Below are positions 22,331 through 32,260 of a stretch of DNA of 64,000 nt, one piece after another; the stretch's first letter is position 1; the number at the start of each line of letters is the position of its first letter. This DNA comes from Nectonema munidae (taxonomy: Eukaryota; Nematomorpha; Nectonematoida; Nectonematidae): NCBI GenBank assembly GCA_030549495.1, contig JAUIRK010000971.1, positions 734,501-798,500 of the forward strand, written 5' to 3'. A model generated the notes under the pieces. The model was not told where the DNA came from. It saw only the letters and a program-made list of their open reading frames with translations, and searched no databases. The translations under genes and the position numbers were made by a program.

Positions 22331-23105
22331 AGAAAGCATTTTTCGTAGAAAGCCATTGAATTGGAAAAAAGCACACATTTTTAAAAGAAAGTTTTTCAAA
22401 AATGAGAGTTTGATTAATTTCATACAAACTTGAACAAAAGCTTTTCAAAATTGATAGTTAAATCATTTTTGGAAGAAAATATCCCCGTTCATAACACTTT
22501 GCCATCAAAGCATCCTTACTTTATTTTCCAATATGGATTTTTCTTTACATTCTGTTTCACATAGTCGGAAATTGATTGACGATATAGCTGAAGATAAAAT
22601 ATCAGAAATAAATGTATTTTGAAAGAGAACAAGATGTTTTTAATCCTTGACGAAACGGAAATAATGTCAATTTTTTTGTAATGTTTAAATGGGTGATGTT
22701 CAAATTCCTCAAAAAAATTGGCTAACAACATTCAAGTAAAATATTGCAAATAATAGGTGATTTGAAAAATTTTGAAGTCAAAAGGAAAGATCTTTTATTA
22801 TTTTTATCTGATGCTGCTTCTTACAATGTGGCTGCAGCAAAAACATTGAAATTGCTTTACCAAAATCTTTTTCATGTTACTTCCTTTGCACACTGCTATG
22901 AAAGTTAGAATATTTTACAAAGAAGTTGATTAATTGATAGTTTCAATGAAAATGTTAACCCTCAGAAATAAAAGAGGAAGAATTTTGTTCAAAGATATTG
23001 GCAGCTCATTTTGCCCAATTATTATTCCCTGGTCACCTGGTTGAAAACAGCTATTTATTACAGCGATAATCTACCTGGAGTAAGAAAAATAGTTAAAAAA
23101 AAGTT
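22330..23105 (+). mobile_element. hAT transposase fragment
   Basis: Plus-strand pieces include KLIDDIAEDKISEINVF near 22570-22620, then after breaks RKDLLLFLSDAASYNVAAA, LKLLYQNLFHVTSFAHC and WLKTAIYYSDNLPGVRKIV (to about 23095). They correspond to a group of hAT-related transposases in arthropods whose core reads roughly LTDAAPYM..A...L....P...HVTC.AH. Several frame breaks are present, and neither terminal repeat was found. The assignment rests on remembered family patterns. Confidence 0.6.
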
Positions 23106-23299
23106 ATTCTGTGATGTTGTTGTTGTCGACCTCGTTCACCATTCGATTTTTTTTTTATTCTGTGATTTGTGATGTAGTCGACAAATTTGTCAAGTTACCT
23201 CTGTGGCGGTTGACCTCTCTTTTTCATTATTGACAAAACTATTAGCTAGACAGGAATTTTTGCCAACTAACATTTAAAAATATTTCTTATTTTACTATA

Positions 23300-24740
23300 A
23301 TGCATCATCATCATCATTCATTCGCTCTCAAAAATCTTTTTTTCGGCCTACCCCTCTTCGCCTATCCAGTGATGCTTTCATTTCGTTATCTCTTTGTGGG
23401 TCAATTCTCTCCAAGTGCCATAGCCAACGCAGTCTATGCTCCTCAATATCTTCAAGCCTGTTATCTTTCTTATGTCTTTGCTCGGCACTTTGTCCAGTAG
23501 AGTTTTGCCAAACATCATCCGCAACTTCCTCACCTCGGTCGATTGCATGCGTCTCATCTCAACCTTCTTCATTGGCCAGCACTCTGCTCCGTAACACATA
23601 ACCATCCTTATACAAGACTTGTACAATCTTCCTTTCAACTTCAACGACAACACTCTGCCACACAATACGCCAGCAATATCATTAAACTTTTTCCAACCAG
23701 CTCTCATTCTTGCTATAACGGTTTTTTTACTTTCGCCATCTCTCGTTAGAACATCACCCTAATAACAAAACTCCGTCACTACTTCAAATTCATCACCACC
23801 GAGTTTAACAAAGGCTTCATCTTCAATAATTTCATGATCTATCTTGCAACTGCCACATATATGTTTTTTGCCACTGCACCTATCACAATCGTGAAAAGAA
23901 GTGGACTGAGCACGGAGCCCTGATGCACTCCAATTTTGACTTAAAACCACCCAGACTTTTGTCCATCGATTTGTACTGCAGTTTCAGCCTGTCTATACAT
24001 TTTCATCACATCTCTGATTTCATATTCCATTACACCTTTCTTGCTTAATGCCCACCTAATCACTTCTCTAGGAATACGATTAAAGGCTTCTTCAAGATCT
24101 ATAAACAGCATCTACAACTCCTTTCTCGCGCTTATATGCCTCACCATCAGCTGACGAACACAAAAAATAGCGTCAATAACCCATTTACGACCAATGTTCC
24201 CAAAGGGAACGCAGACGAATTCCTACTTTAAATGGAATTAAATAGGAATTACTAAAGTCGTCTGATTTGCTTGGTCTTAAATGGGTTAATCGAGCATGAA
24301 CCCCATTTGAATCTCACTGATGTTCACTATTTTTTCCTCAAAAACTCTTTCTATCACTTTTATTGAATGCTCTATCAACTTGATGCTCGTGTAATTATAG
24401 CACTCTTTGTAATCATCTTTGCCTTGGTAGATTGGTATGAAAAAACTTTTTCTCCAACTCTTAGACATCCTACTTCCTTGCAGCATGTCATTACCTACTC
24501 TGGCCAATTAATTTTCTAATCCACACAATTGTGGAGCTTCTATCGGTACACAACTCAGGCCAGGTGCTATTCTTCTTCATTTGGCTCAGCTTGCAATTTT
24601 TCGGTCCATCTTATTCAACAAATCTTCGCAATAATCCTTCCATAGATCCAACCAATCAAACAAGCGTAGCTTCAATTCACTACTTCGATCTATGCACGGA
24701 TTTCCTACAACGTCCCTCTTGTTTATGGCACTTGTTCTGA
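23300..24740 (-). mobile_element. RTE-like LINE fragment, decayed, split by a MITE
   Basis: The minus strand encodes part of a non-LTR reverse transcriptase and its C-terminus. In order: WKDYCEDLLNKMD (near 24630), KSWRKSFFIPIYQGKDDYKE (24460-24400), IQMGFML (24300), DAIFCVRQLM (24170), FIDLEEAFNRIPREVIRWAL, VHQGSVLSPLLFTIV (23920), FEVVTEFCY (23770), then 23707-23378 with GVLCGRVLSLKLKGRLYKSC and YGAECWPMKK, and finally KRGRPKKRF near 23340. Breaks are frequent. Between the VHQGSVLSPLLF motif and the CGSCK segment the YADD region is missing, so there is an internal deletion. A TTAA MITE (24176-24289) interrupts the sequence between GFML and DAIF. Confidence 0.85.
24176..24289. mobile_element. 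TTAA MITE, copy B, inside a LINE
   Basis: Ends are ATAACCCATTTACGACCAA (one change from TTAA at the left) and TTGGTCTTAAATGGGTTAA. The interior is shorter and partly different from the other copies but keeps GTTCCCAAAGGGAACGCAGACGA. It sits exactly where the LINE reading is interrupted, so the MITE arrived after the LINE. Confidence 0.8.
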
Positions 24741-24969
24741 TACAATGCTTCCAGTAATAACCCTAATTAACTTTTCTAAGAAAAGAATGAATAAAAAAGG
24801 CTTGCACCAGCCTTTTTCATGTTACATTTAATAAAATTCTTAATTTTTTTAAGTGGTGTATATCTATTTAAAACCTTTCATTAATCTCTAATTGTGCTCT
24901 TTTATTTGTGTTTTTAAAATAAATTTATTTTTAATCATAACATAACAAATATTTTAAATTTTCCTTCAT
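24741..24969. other. AT-rich 5' flank of tRNA
   Basis: No external promoter element is evident. tRNA transcription would rely on the internal A and B boxes. Confidence 0.4.
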
Positions 24970-25041
24970 AGCAGAGTGGCGCAGTGGAAGCGTGCTGGGC
25001 CCATAACCCAGAGGTCGGTGGATCGAAACCACTCTCTGCTA
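24970..25041 (+). tRNA. initiator tRNA-Met (CAT)
   Basis: 72 nt matching the eukaryotic initiator tRNA almost base for base: AGCAGAGTGGCGCAGTGG at the 5' end, GGGCCCATAACCC as the anticodon arm with three G-C pairs typical of initiators, anticodon CAT, and an ATCGAAA T loop in place of TTCGAA, another initiator mark. All four stems pair, with a single G-T in the T stem. A T7 run at 25046-25052 gives the RNA polymerase III terminator. This looks like a functional gene. It delivers methionine to the start codon in cytoplasmic translation. Confidence 0.97.
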
Positions 25042-25045
25042 GAAA

Positions 25046-25052
25046 TTTTTTT
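25046..25052 (+). terminator. Pol III terminator of tRNA-iMet
   Basis: Seven T residues beginning four bases after the tRNA 3' end, the usual stop signal for RNA polymerase III. Confidence 0.85.
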
Positions 25053-25660
25053 GAATCCATAAATATTTTTATTATTGTAATCTGCTCATTTTTAATTTAA
25101 ATTTATATATATTTTTTCATTTGTAATAACACTATGTTACAAATTTTGACCAATTTTTTGTTTCATTATACATTTTTGAGTTTTTTTTATGATGTTTGGT
25201 GTTCTAATTTTAAAATTGAAGTTATTTTATCTGTCTTTATTATTTATAAAAAAATGCAAAAACACATTTTTTGTATTATTGCCTACATATCTAAAAAGAC
25301 CCTATGATAAATACCATCTCAATGGCTGATCTAGAAATAAATTAACCTTGGAATAACATTGTTTTTCCTAAAATGAACTTTTAATGAACAACAAGCAATA
25401 TATTTATAAGATTAGCTAATTTTTAATAAAAAACACTAACAGCTACTTTTGCTTGACAGCGTGGGAAAACTTCTACCTTCTTCTCCATAAATTGCTAATA
25501 TGAAGCTACGATCCATGTGAGGTGACGAGGAGGGACAGAACACTTTTCCCTGGATATAAGAGAACCATACTTTACATTTTTGGGACACCAGCCTTAAGAG
25601 ATTACTTTTCTGTTCCTCCTATACTTTTTCCTATATAAGATTACTTTTTGCTACAATTAG
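25053..25660. other. intergenic, nothing recognised
   Basis: AT-rich, with no gene or repeat end seen. Confidence 0.4.
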
Positions 25661-25675
25661 GATGCTTAATATATT

Positions 25676-25960
25676 TCATTGTATTTCGAGTAGGATTCTG
25701 AACATCTTGAAGTTAGCGCATATGTTCCTTCCATACTCATTATGTATGATTTTGTCCAGCAAAAATGTTAACTTTATGTAGTCTTCTTTTAGTTTAACAT
25801 AGTTACCAACAGGGATAGATGTTGTTGTTAATCCAAAGAAACAGTCTTTAGACTTTTTTATAAAAGAATCGAAGAACAGACACCATTGATCCGGGTGATG
25901 CTTCAAGACTAATTCTTTTAATAAATCTTTTATCTTGGCACATACTTAAAAAGTTTGTAA
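25676..25960 (-). pseudogene. conserved repeat-encoded ORF fragment
   Basis: 76 codons open on the minus strand: HHPDQWCLFFDSFIKKSKD, then IPVGNYVKLKEDYIKLTFLL and ICANFKMFRILLEIQ. The pattern (HHxxxWxxFxDSxKxSxK, YxxxKxxLxxIxYxEYxxxxCxDFKM) recalls a protein found in many arthropod genomes next to repeats and usually unannotated. I cannot name its family with confidence. The fragment has no start context and ends in a stop, so it is a partial copy. Confidence 0.35.
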
Positions 25961-26549
25961 TTTGAAACACTTTTCTCTCATGCTTGGTACTTTAGGCTGT
26001 TTATACCTATGGCCAACAATTTTTTCACCTTGATGCAAACAACCTGACTCCTGTTTTAGTAAGTTTTATATCATTCACTAGGTGATCAAGCTCTTTTTAG
26101 TCTAGAAAGTGAAGCTTTTGTTGTAAGCTTAGATCTTTTTTCCCAATATCATTATCAGATGAAGATTTCTATGCTGAACATACTGGAATTAGATTCCAGA
26201 GTTACAAAAACTAAAATAAATGCTTGCAACTTATATTTTCATCTATTATTATATGTTTTTAGTTTAATATTTTTCAGATAAAAAATAGCAACTTGTTCAC
26301 TCACCACTATTGAGTCCTCATAGGCTTTTAATGATTGTTCTTCAAATGTAAAATATGAAGTCTTGTCTTCTTACGTCTAGAAAATACTGAATCAAAGAAA
26401 TCACATAAAAACTTTGATTTTGAGGCTCAAATATCATTCGGGTCAATACTGACGCTCAAGCGCTTAAATCTACTTTTTGGAAGAAGAATATAAAATCAAA
26501 AGTTTGATAATAATTTTCATATTTTTTAAAATGTTTATTGTTTCGCTAA
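25961..26549. other. AT-rich, nothing recognised
   Basis: No supportable feature. Confidence 0.4.
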
Positions 26550-27119
26550 AGTTCTATTAGAGATGTAGCGGATGGTTCTAGGAAAAAGACGTCCATTTCA
26601 CTCGCTGCTCGCGTAGTTGTATTAGTAATAATGTCTGGAAGCAATAAAGATACGAAAGAAATAGTGAACAAAGAATAGTGTGTATGAGTGCAATTGAAGG
26701 ATTGAAGTTAGTGCATATGTATATTTCAGATAAAATCATATATTTGAAGGGGAAAACGCTCCCTTTTTTAGATTAATAAAAATACTCATACTGTGTATGT
26801 ATAGCAGATGTTGGAGATTGCAAGTAGCGAGCGAGCTATATTACGTACAGGCATGTAGAATCTCATTACTTGGAACGGGGGGGGGGGGGGGGGGGGGTTC
26901 AATATGGGAAAATACAGGCCCATCGGGTACTGGATTGAAAAAGTTTCAAAAGTTTGCCAGACACCACCTACCCTTTATAACTGTATTGGTACTTAAAAAA
27001 ATTGACACTTTTTTTTGGATATACCACCCTTGTCACTCTATATTTATTTGTCGCTTTCATATTTAGCTTTGAGAAATTGAATATATGAATCTGTTTATTA
27101 TGAAAAACATGTTGTAAAG

Positions 27120-27769
27120 TCATTTTTTATTTAAAATTTTATCTTTCATTTTTGCATCTACCACATATTGTGAAGGAACACTTTTTCCATGTAAACTTTT
27201 ATAGTGCTCTTCTAAGCACAATGTCCAAACAAAACAGTTACACTTATTTTCAGGACATATTATAGGTTTATTGTATGTTGACTTTATGTTCATGCTTTTA
27301 CTGTAGTTGGTACAATCTGACATGACAATTTTAAAAAAAATTTCTCTTCCCTTTTTTGAGCTGAATTCTACCTTTGTTGAACACTTTTCTGATTTGAGAC
27401 CACAGAGTTCGCAAATAATTGTATAATAAGCTCAATAAGTTTTTTATCATTAACATTTTTCATACAAATTTTGCATTTTTTTTTCATTTCCATTCTTTAT
27501 TTCTTCCTCTGCAAAAAGAATTTCTTTATATTCTTTAGTAAAAAAAAACTTGCTGCACCCAACAGGAGGGTCCAAGTCCATTGATGGCTTGATGGGTGTA
27601 CATTTTTGTAAGCACGATTTAAATTCCTCTTGGGAATTTTCAGTCGAATATATCTTTTCATTGACTATCTTAGTTTTCAGCTTTAATAAAAGTAAAGTAA
27701 AATTGCCTTTTTCTTTGTCGTATTCTACATAATTTAAAGGTTTTTTTTCAGAATCAAAAATTTGTTTAA
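27120..27769 (-). pseudogene. downstream part of the unidentified hAT-borne gene
   Basis: It follows the 148-codon ORF on the same strand. Open pieces run from IFDSEKKPLNYVEYDKEKG through YSTENSQEEFKSCLQKCTP and LDPPVGCSKFFFTKEYKEIL to about 27440. After a break they resume in a 67-codon stretch (27323-27120) with PIICPENKCNCFVWTLCLEEHYKSLHG shown in part as CPENKCNCFVW and HYKSLHGKSVPSQY. The C, C, W, H, H spacing looks like a zinc finger. One or two stops or frameshifts split it from the upstream piece. Family unknown. Confidence 0.4.
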
Positions 27770-28216
27770 TTAAAAAACATCAACTTTATCTTCGACTATA
27801 ACACAGTCATTAATATAAAGGAGATTGTCCAAAATCTCTTCTGTGTTTGGATCCTTCAGTGTTTCTAAAGAGAGACCCCTGACTCTTTTCAGCCTATCTT
27901 TGCTCAAAGGAGTTTTCCTGATTAAATTTTTTAGACAAGTTGATTTATAAATTTTGGTTCCATCTATATTTACTGTTGGTTCGTGCTTCTCTTTTATTAC
28001 TTCTGACAGAGCTTCTACAGAAGTAAAATCTTTTTCATTAAGAGGAAACACCAGAGCACTATTTCGATTTTCTTCTAATAGAAAAGGATCTTCAGTTGAA
28101 AGTCTAACTCCAATTAAGCAGCCTTCTCGATATGGACACCTTAACGTAACTCTCTTATTGACCAAACTGTCAACATCAGCTTCAGACAGGTAGCAAGCTT
28201 CATAGTAGCCTTTCAT
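27770..28216 (-). CDS. unidentified ORF inside hAT-ended element
   Basis: 148 codons, start ATG at 28216. Includes ADVDSLVNKRVTLRCPYREG, FLLEENRNSALVFPLNEKDF, VNIDGTKIYKSTCLKNLIRK and LSLETLKDPNTEEILDNLLY. The composition is that of a real protein (mixed charge, few low-complexity runs), and it is open far longer than chance in this AT-rich DNA. The same frame continues past a stop into IFDSEKKPLNYVEYDKEKG (27760-27700). No domain was recognised. It lies between hAT-type ends, so it is element-encoded or captured. Confidence 0.45.
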   Translation of the reverse strand: MKGYYEACYLSEADVDSLVNKRVTLRCPYREGCLIGVRLSTEDPFLLEENRNSALVFPLNEKDFTSVEALSEVIKEKHEPTVNIDGTKIYKSTCLKNLIRKTPLSKDRLKRVRGLSLETLKDPNTEEILDNLLYINDCVIVEDKVDVF

Positions 28217-28674
28217 CCAACAATCAATATTCTATAATACAATATACTTTCAAATTTTTTCGAAAATTTTTATCACGTCCATATAAAAACTAGGATTGAA
28301 AATGTTCAAAGAGGTAATTTAAATTTATTAAATTTTGATAAAAAAAAAATTTTTTTTTAATTTTATAATTATTAAATTACTGCAATATTGAAATTGAAAA
28401 ATGTTTTTTATTGTATTAAATTTATTGTATTTTTTTGTATTTTTTGTTGTATACTATTTATTAAAGGTAAGGTACTAAAATTTTTTTTCACATTCATGTA
28501 TACCCACCCACCCACCCCTGGGCTATTTTTTCCTAGCTTTTGTTTCACACCCTAGCATTAACTTTCTTCCTCTCATGAAATAATCTTCGCATCCGCATCC
28601 TCTAGGTCTCTAGGATGTCAACTTTGATATCCGCATCCGCGGATGAAAAAATTTAATACATCTCTAAGTTATAT

Positions 28675-28990
28675 CATATGGTTATTTGAAGTGACATTAT
28701 GGTCAGACACGAGCCTGGCAGTCATTAAATTTTTAAACTACTTTTTCATTCGCTTTTTATTCCTTTTTGTTTCTTCTATATAGTTGTCATAACTCAGAAT
28801 AATTAGGACGCAGCCTTGGTGTAAAATGTCAAGGAATTTCAAAAATTTGAGAAAATAAAAATCCATAAAAATAACTATGTAATCATAAGTTAATTCAAAA
28901 TTTCTTCAACACGGAAAAAATCTAAAAAATCGATCTTATAGTTGAAAATAAGATATCACTTTCTTCTTCTAAAATCAATTCACAACCTAC
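28675..28990. other. AT-rich spacer
   Basis: Nothing recognised. Confidence 0.35.
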
Positions 28991-29600
28991 AAGACTTGAT
29001 ATCTTGCTTATATTTTATTTATTGGCTAAACATTTTATAACATTTAATTCAGAAGAGAATGAGAATTATTTAACTAATAGATTTATTTGCACGTGTAAAA
29101 TTAATAAAGATAACTTTGTATGTTTTATTTATATTCAATATTCTAATGTCAATATTCCAAATCTATCAAAAAGCGATCCTTTTTGCTTGTCATTTTCTGT
29201 TTCGAAAGCAATTCAAAGTCGAATAGCTGATTCAAAATACAAGTTTCATGCTGCAGGTTTTTTCTCTATTGAAGGTAATCTAGAAAAAATTGATTGGAAT
29301 TTTTTAGAAAAAGATATTTTTTATTGAGGGTAATCTAGAAAAAATTGATTGTACTATTTTAGAAAAAAATGATATAGAAAGAAGTTCGAAAATTTTTGAA
29401 AATTTATTAAGAGAACAAATTCAACTCCACGTACCTAAATCTCAGGATAAAAAATCTTCCAAATTATATATGAACAAAGATGCTATTTCTCTCTATAAAA
29501 AAAGTAAAAATTCTTTACTCTATATAAAAAATATGGCAATAAAAATAGTTAGGAACAATACCAAAAAATCAGTAATTGTCTTAGAAAATTAACAAAAAAA
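28990..29600 (+). mobile_element. probable LINE ORF2 linker fragment
   Basis: The plus strand is open 29004-29327 and, one frame over, on to about 29590. It reads like the region between endonuclease and reverse transcriptase of a CR1/jockey-type ORF2: VNIPNLSKSDPFCLSFSVSK, then GNLEKIDWNFLEKDI, SKIFENLLREQIQLHVPKS and KSSKLYMNKDAISLYKKSKN. A direct repeat of GAGGGTAATCTAGAAAAAATTGATTG-type sequence (29269-29310 and 29326-29370) duplicates about 55 bp. No catalytic motif is present, so the assignment is tentative. Confidence 0.45.
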
Positions 29601-30117
29601 ATAGAATGTACATGAAATCAATATCTTAAAAGAATACAAGCAAAATTCAAAAAAGGTATGGGAATCAAGCCCGTACGCAGACTTAAATATTGGGGGGTTC
29701 GAACTATAAAAAATTTTTTTGTGAAACTTTCATGTACATAATATTATTTTATCGATTACATGATAATTAATAAATAGTGTAAATTAGACTTTTTTACAAT
29801 TTCTACATTTAATTGATGTAATCCAAAAAATTTCCTCAATTTGACATCCTAACTTTTTCATGACATTGCAAAATTAATATTGCTAAACATGATAAAAAGA
29901 AGATGGTAATCTAAATTTTGCAATGGAAGATAAAGTTTATTTGACAGGTATTTATTTAAACGTTTTTAGACTTTTTCAATCAGAATTATTTTATTTAGTT
30001 TTATTTTTTTACTAAAGACTCAGTGAAAACTAAAATTGTTTCAATTCAGATTAAAGTGAAAAAATATGTGTAATAATAATATAAAGAAAAAATAAGGTTT
30101 ATTCAAAACTTACAGTT
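29600..30117. other. spacer with a possible hAT end
   Basis: GCCCGTACGCAGACTTAAAT followed by GGGGGG near 29670-29695 resembles a transposon terminal sequence seen in arthropods. No partner end was found. The remainder is AT-rich. Confidence 0.3.
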
Positions 30118-31280
30118 TCAATAGAGTAAACTATTTAATTCAAGTTTACGCGGATGCTTTTGAACATAATAATCAAGAACTGTATTCAAATCAATCTCTG
30201 TGTCATAGTGAATGTGCAGAAGTGCTAAGTTAGACAGGTGAGTCTTTGTCATTGAAGACCTCATGTAGGTGTTCAATCTGCGTAATGCACTTATACTTCT
30301 TTCACATTCGCACGAGGTCAGCGGAATTGTGCAAGCTATCTGCAGAAGAACAGAGATATTAGGAAACATCATTGCATCACATTCCTTTATTGCTTGTGCT
30401 GGAGATTTAGGGAGTAGATATGGAGTCTTTTGCATAAAATGATTTTTCCAGCGTTGCAACTCAGTTGAGAATAATTCTGGACAAGGTAAATCATTTTTGT
30501 ATTTTTCCACAGCCTCATTCACATCAACATTGTTCATCAACAAAACGCTAGGAACAAGGCCCAGCAAAGATGCTGAAATAATTGCAGAAGAAGAAAACTT
30601 TTCGTTAAGACACATTATAATGTGATCTAGAAAAGGTATAGCAACGTTTCTCAAATAATAGTCACGTGGAGTGTTTGCTTCGGCGTTACTTCGAAATTGT
30701 TGTCTTGAAACATTTCGCGGCATCTCAGCGTGAATACCAATCTTTTTAGCCATATTGAGGCTTTCATTGTAGATTTCATTGAAATTTATTTCAATTTCAT
30801 TTTTTTCTTTTTTATACAATAAAATTATTTCAGATATAATTTCATATGCTTCTATTATATCGAGTTTTTCTTTGAAGCTTCACTGTAACTACAGGCAAAT
30901 GAGATAGATATTGATAGGCGGTCATGAAAACAATGATGAATTGAAAAGAAGTAATGCTGTGTATTATTTGTTGTTCATTACTGCCATTACTCGCATCCCA
31001 ATCTGCAAAATTAGTTCCATACTTATCAAAATGACGCTTATAACCTATCATTTCTAAAGTATTGATAATGTGTACAAAGTTTCTGTAAAAATGATTATAT
31101 GCATCATGTCTTTCTGCCCATCGAGTTTTGCAAAAATCTAACAACGGCTTTCTTTTCTTTTCCTTGCTTTGGCTATTATTCATTATAACTGACTCAAGAG
31201 CGCCACTTCTTTTTGGACTATTTAAAAAGTACAAACAACAGTTTTTTAACTGGCTTTACCCTCGCACTACGGACTCTATG
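30118..31280 (-). mobile_element. hAT transposase, P52rIPK/DUF4371-like, one frameshift
   Basis: Two long minus-strand open stretches form one protein. 31234-30842 holds NSPKRSGALESVIMNN, LLDFCKTRWAERHDAYNHFY and IGYKRHFDKYGTNFADWDAS. 30819-30118 (233 codons) holds NTPRDYYLRNVAIPFLDHII, LNEKFSSSAIISASLLGLVP, then KECDAMMFPNISVLLQIACT, the dimerisation signature SCECERSISALRRLNTYMRS, and LALLHIHYDTEIDLNTVLDY up to a natural stop. A single-base frame change near 30870 separates them, and the upstream reading reaches QLKNCCLYFLN at about 31255. The N-terminal third, with the first catalytic residues, is absent. This is the best-preserved transposase in the window and still not complete. Confidence 0.85.
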
Positions 31281-31529
31281 TATTTTTTTCGCAAATGTAT
31301 TTACAAGATTATTATCGGAAAACTTTCAATGGGAAAGTTCAATAAAAATAGTATCTAAACTTATAAAAAATGCTTCTTAAGGCACTGGAAAGAAAAAAAT
31401 TTAACATTACCTAAAAAGCTCTGCGAATTTTCATTTTTTCTCATTTTTGTACCTTGAAAAATAAATTATTATAGATGGCGTTAAATTAAAAATGGCAAAA
31501 AAATTTATTATATTATAAGAAATCAAAGT

Positions 31530-31712
31530 TTATACACAATTAGAGCAAGCAGTTTTAGAATGAATCTTACAAACAAAATTTGAGCACATGGAACATTTTT
31601 TTGTTGTTTTGTTTTTTTAGAAAGACAAACAGAGCAGACACCTTTTTTGGAAGTTGTTTGTTCTTCTGTCGCAGCTTTCGAAAAACCATAAACAGACAGT
31701 AGGTGCCTGATT
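31530..31712 (-). mobile_element. piggyBac transposase C-terminal cysteine-rich tail
   Basis: Minus-strand reading RHLLSVYGFSKAATEE, then GVCSVCLSKKTKQQK and, after one frame change, CSMCSNFVCKIHSKTACSNC and a stop at 31532-31530. The C-x2-C, C-x2-C, C-x2-H, C-x2-C pattern is the zinc-binding tail that ends piggyBac (DDE_Tnp_1_7) transposases. Only this tail is present. The upstream side is cut at the TTAA MITE that begins at 31721. Confidence 0.7.
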
Positions 31713-31720
31713 TTAAGGCA

Positions 31721-31858
31721 TTAACCCATTTAAGACCAAGCAAAGCAGACGATATCTAAAAAAACGCAGACGATTTATATTCAAAGTCATTGAAAAAAGC
31801 AGACGAAGATGAAATTACTTATGTTCCAAAATAGGAACATTGGTCGTAAATGGGTTAA
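31721..31858 (+). mobile_element. TTAA MITE, copy C
   Basis: 138 bp, TTAACCCATTTAAGACCAA at the left and TTGGTCGTAAATGGGTTAA at the right, with three GCAGACGA motifs and GTTCCAAAATAGGAAC inside. It differs from copy D (34544-34681) at one base (G or A in ATTCAAAGTCATTG). Such similarity implies recent movement or recent gene conversion. It lies at the junction of a piggyBac tail and a jerky-like fragment. Confidence 0.9.
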
Positions 31859-32210
31859 AAGAGAGAGTGACATTGCTTTTACGTGGAAATGTTGGCGTAT
31901 ATAAGCTTACGCCAATTTTCATCTATCGGTCTCTAACTCCACGTGCTTTAAAGAATGTGAATAAACAAGCACTACCAGTTTATTATCGCGCAAATTCAAA
32001 GGCATGGATGACTCGAGCTCTATTCGAAGACTGGTTTTTCAATTGCTTAGTGCCTGAAGCAGCCATACAATATGGCATTGAAAAAGGCATCCCATTCAAG
32101 ATCCTGCTTCTTCTTCATAATGCTCCGCGTCACCCCATATTGGAGACCTACATCCAAATGTGAAAATTGCTCAACTCCCTAAAAATACTTTAAAGGAAAA
32201 CTGCAGTTTT
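31859..32210 (+). mobile_element. jerky/TIGD1-like (pogo superfamily) transposase fragment
   Basis: The plus strand encodes KERVTLLLRGNVGVYKLTPI, LTPRALKNVNKQALPVYYRA and SKAWMTRALFEDWFFNCLVP, then IPFKILLLLHNAPRHP. This is the middle of a CENP-B/jerky-type DDE transposase. The second catalytic Asp, normally in LLLDNAPGHP, is His here (LLLHNAPRHP), so it is inactive even apart from truncation. The 5' part is cut by the TTAA MITE, and the 3' part fades after a stop at 32161-32163. Confidence 0.8.
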
Positions 32211-32260
32211 TAAACTAAAACAAGTATTAATACACATTCCCTGAATATCATAACCTAGCA

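Larger units (their letters stand above)
26558..28666 (-). mobile_element. 2.1-kb hAT-ended element with unidentified coding region
   Basis: The left end reads TAGAGATGTAGCGGATGG. The right end has the inverse CATCCGCGGATG, then AATACATCTCTA. It is flanked by AGTTCTAT (26550-26557) and AGTTATAT (28667-28674), an 8-bp duplication with one mismatch. These are Ac-like hAT ends. The interior has a long G run (26879-26896) near one end and CCCACCCACCCACCCC near the other, and a minus-strand coding region at 28216-27120. No standard hAT transposase motif was seen, so the element is either a non-autonomous carrier of other sequence or a hAT whose transposase I fail to recognise. Confidence 0.65.

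Noticed and set aside
23300-23749. plus-strand open frames including an N-terminal His run
   Set aside because: Antisense to the LINE, whose minus-strand reading is clearly recognised.
27954-28193. plus-strand frame opposite the hAT-borne ORF
   Set aside because: Shadow of the longer minus-strand frame, with poorer composition.
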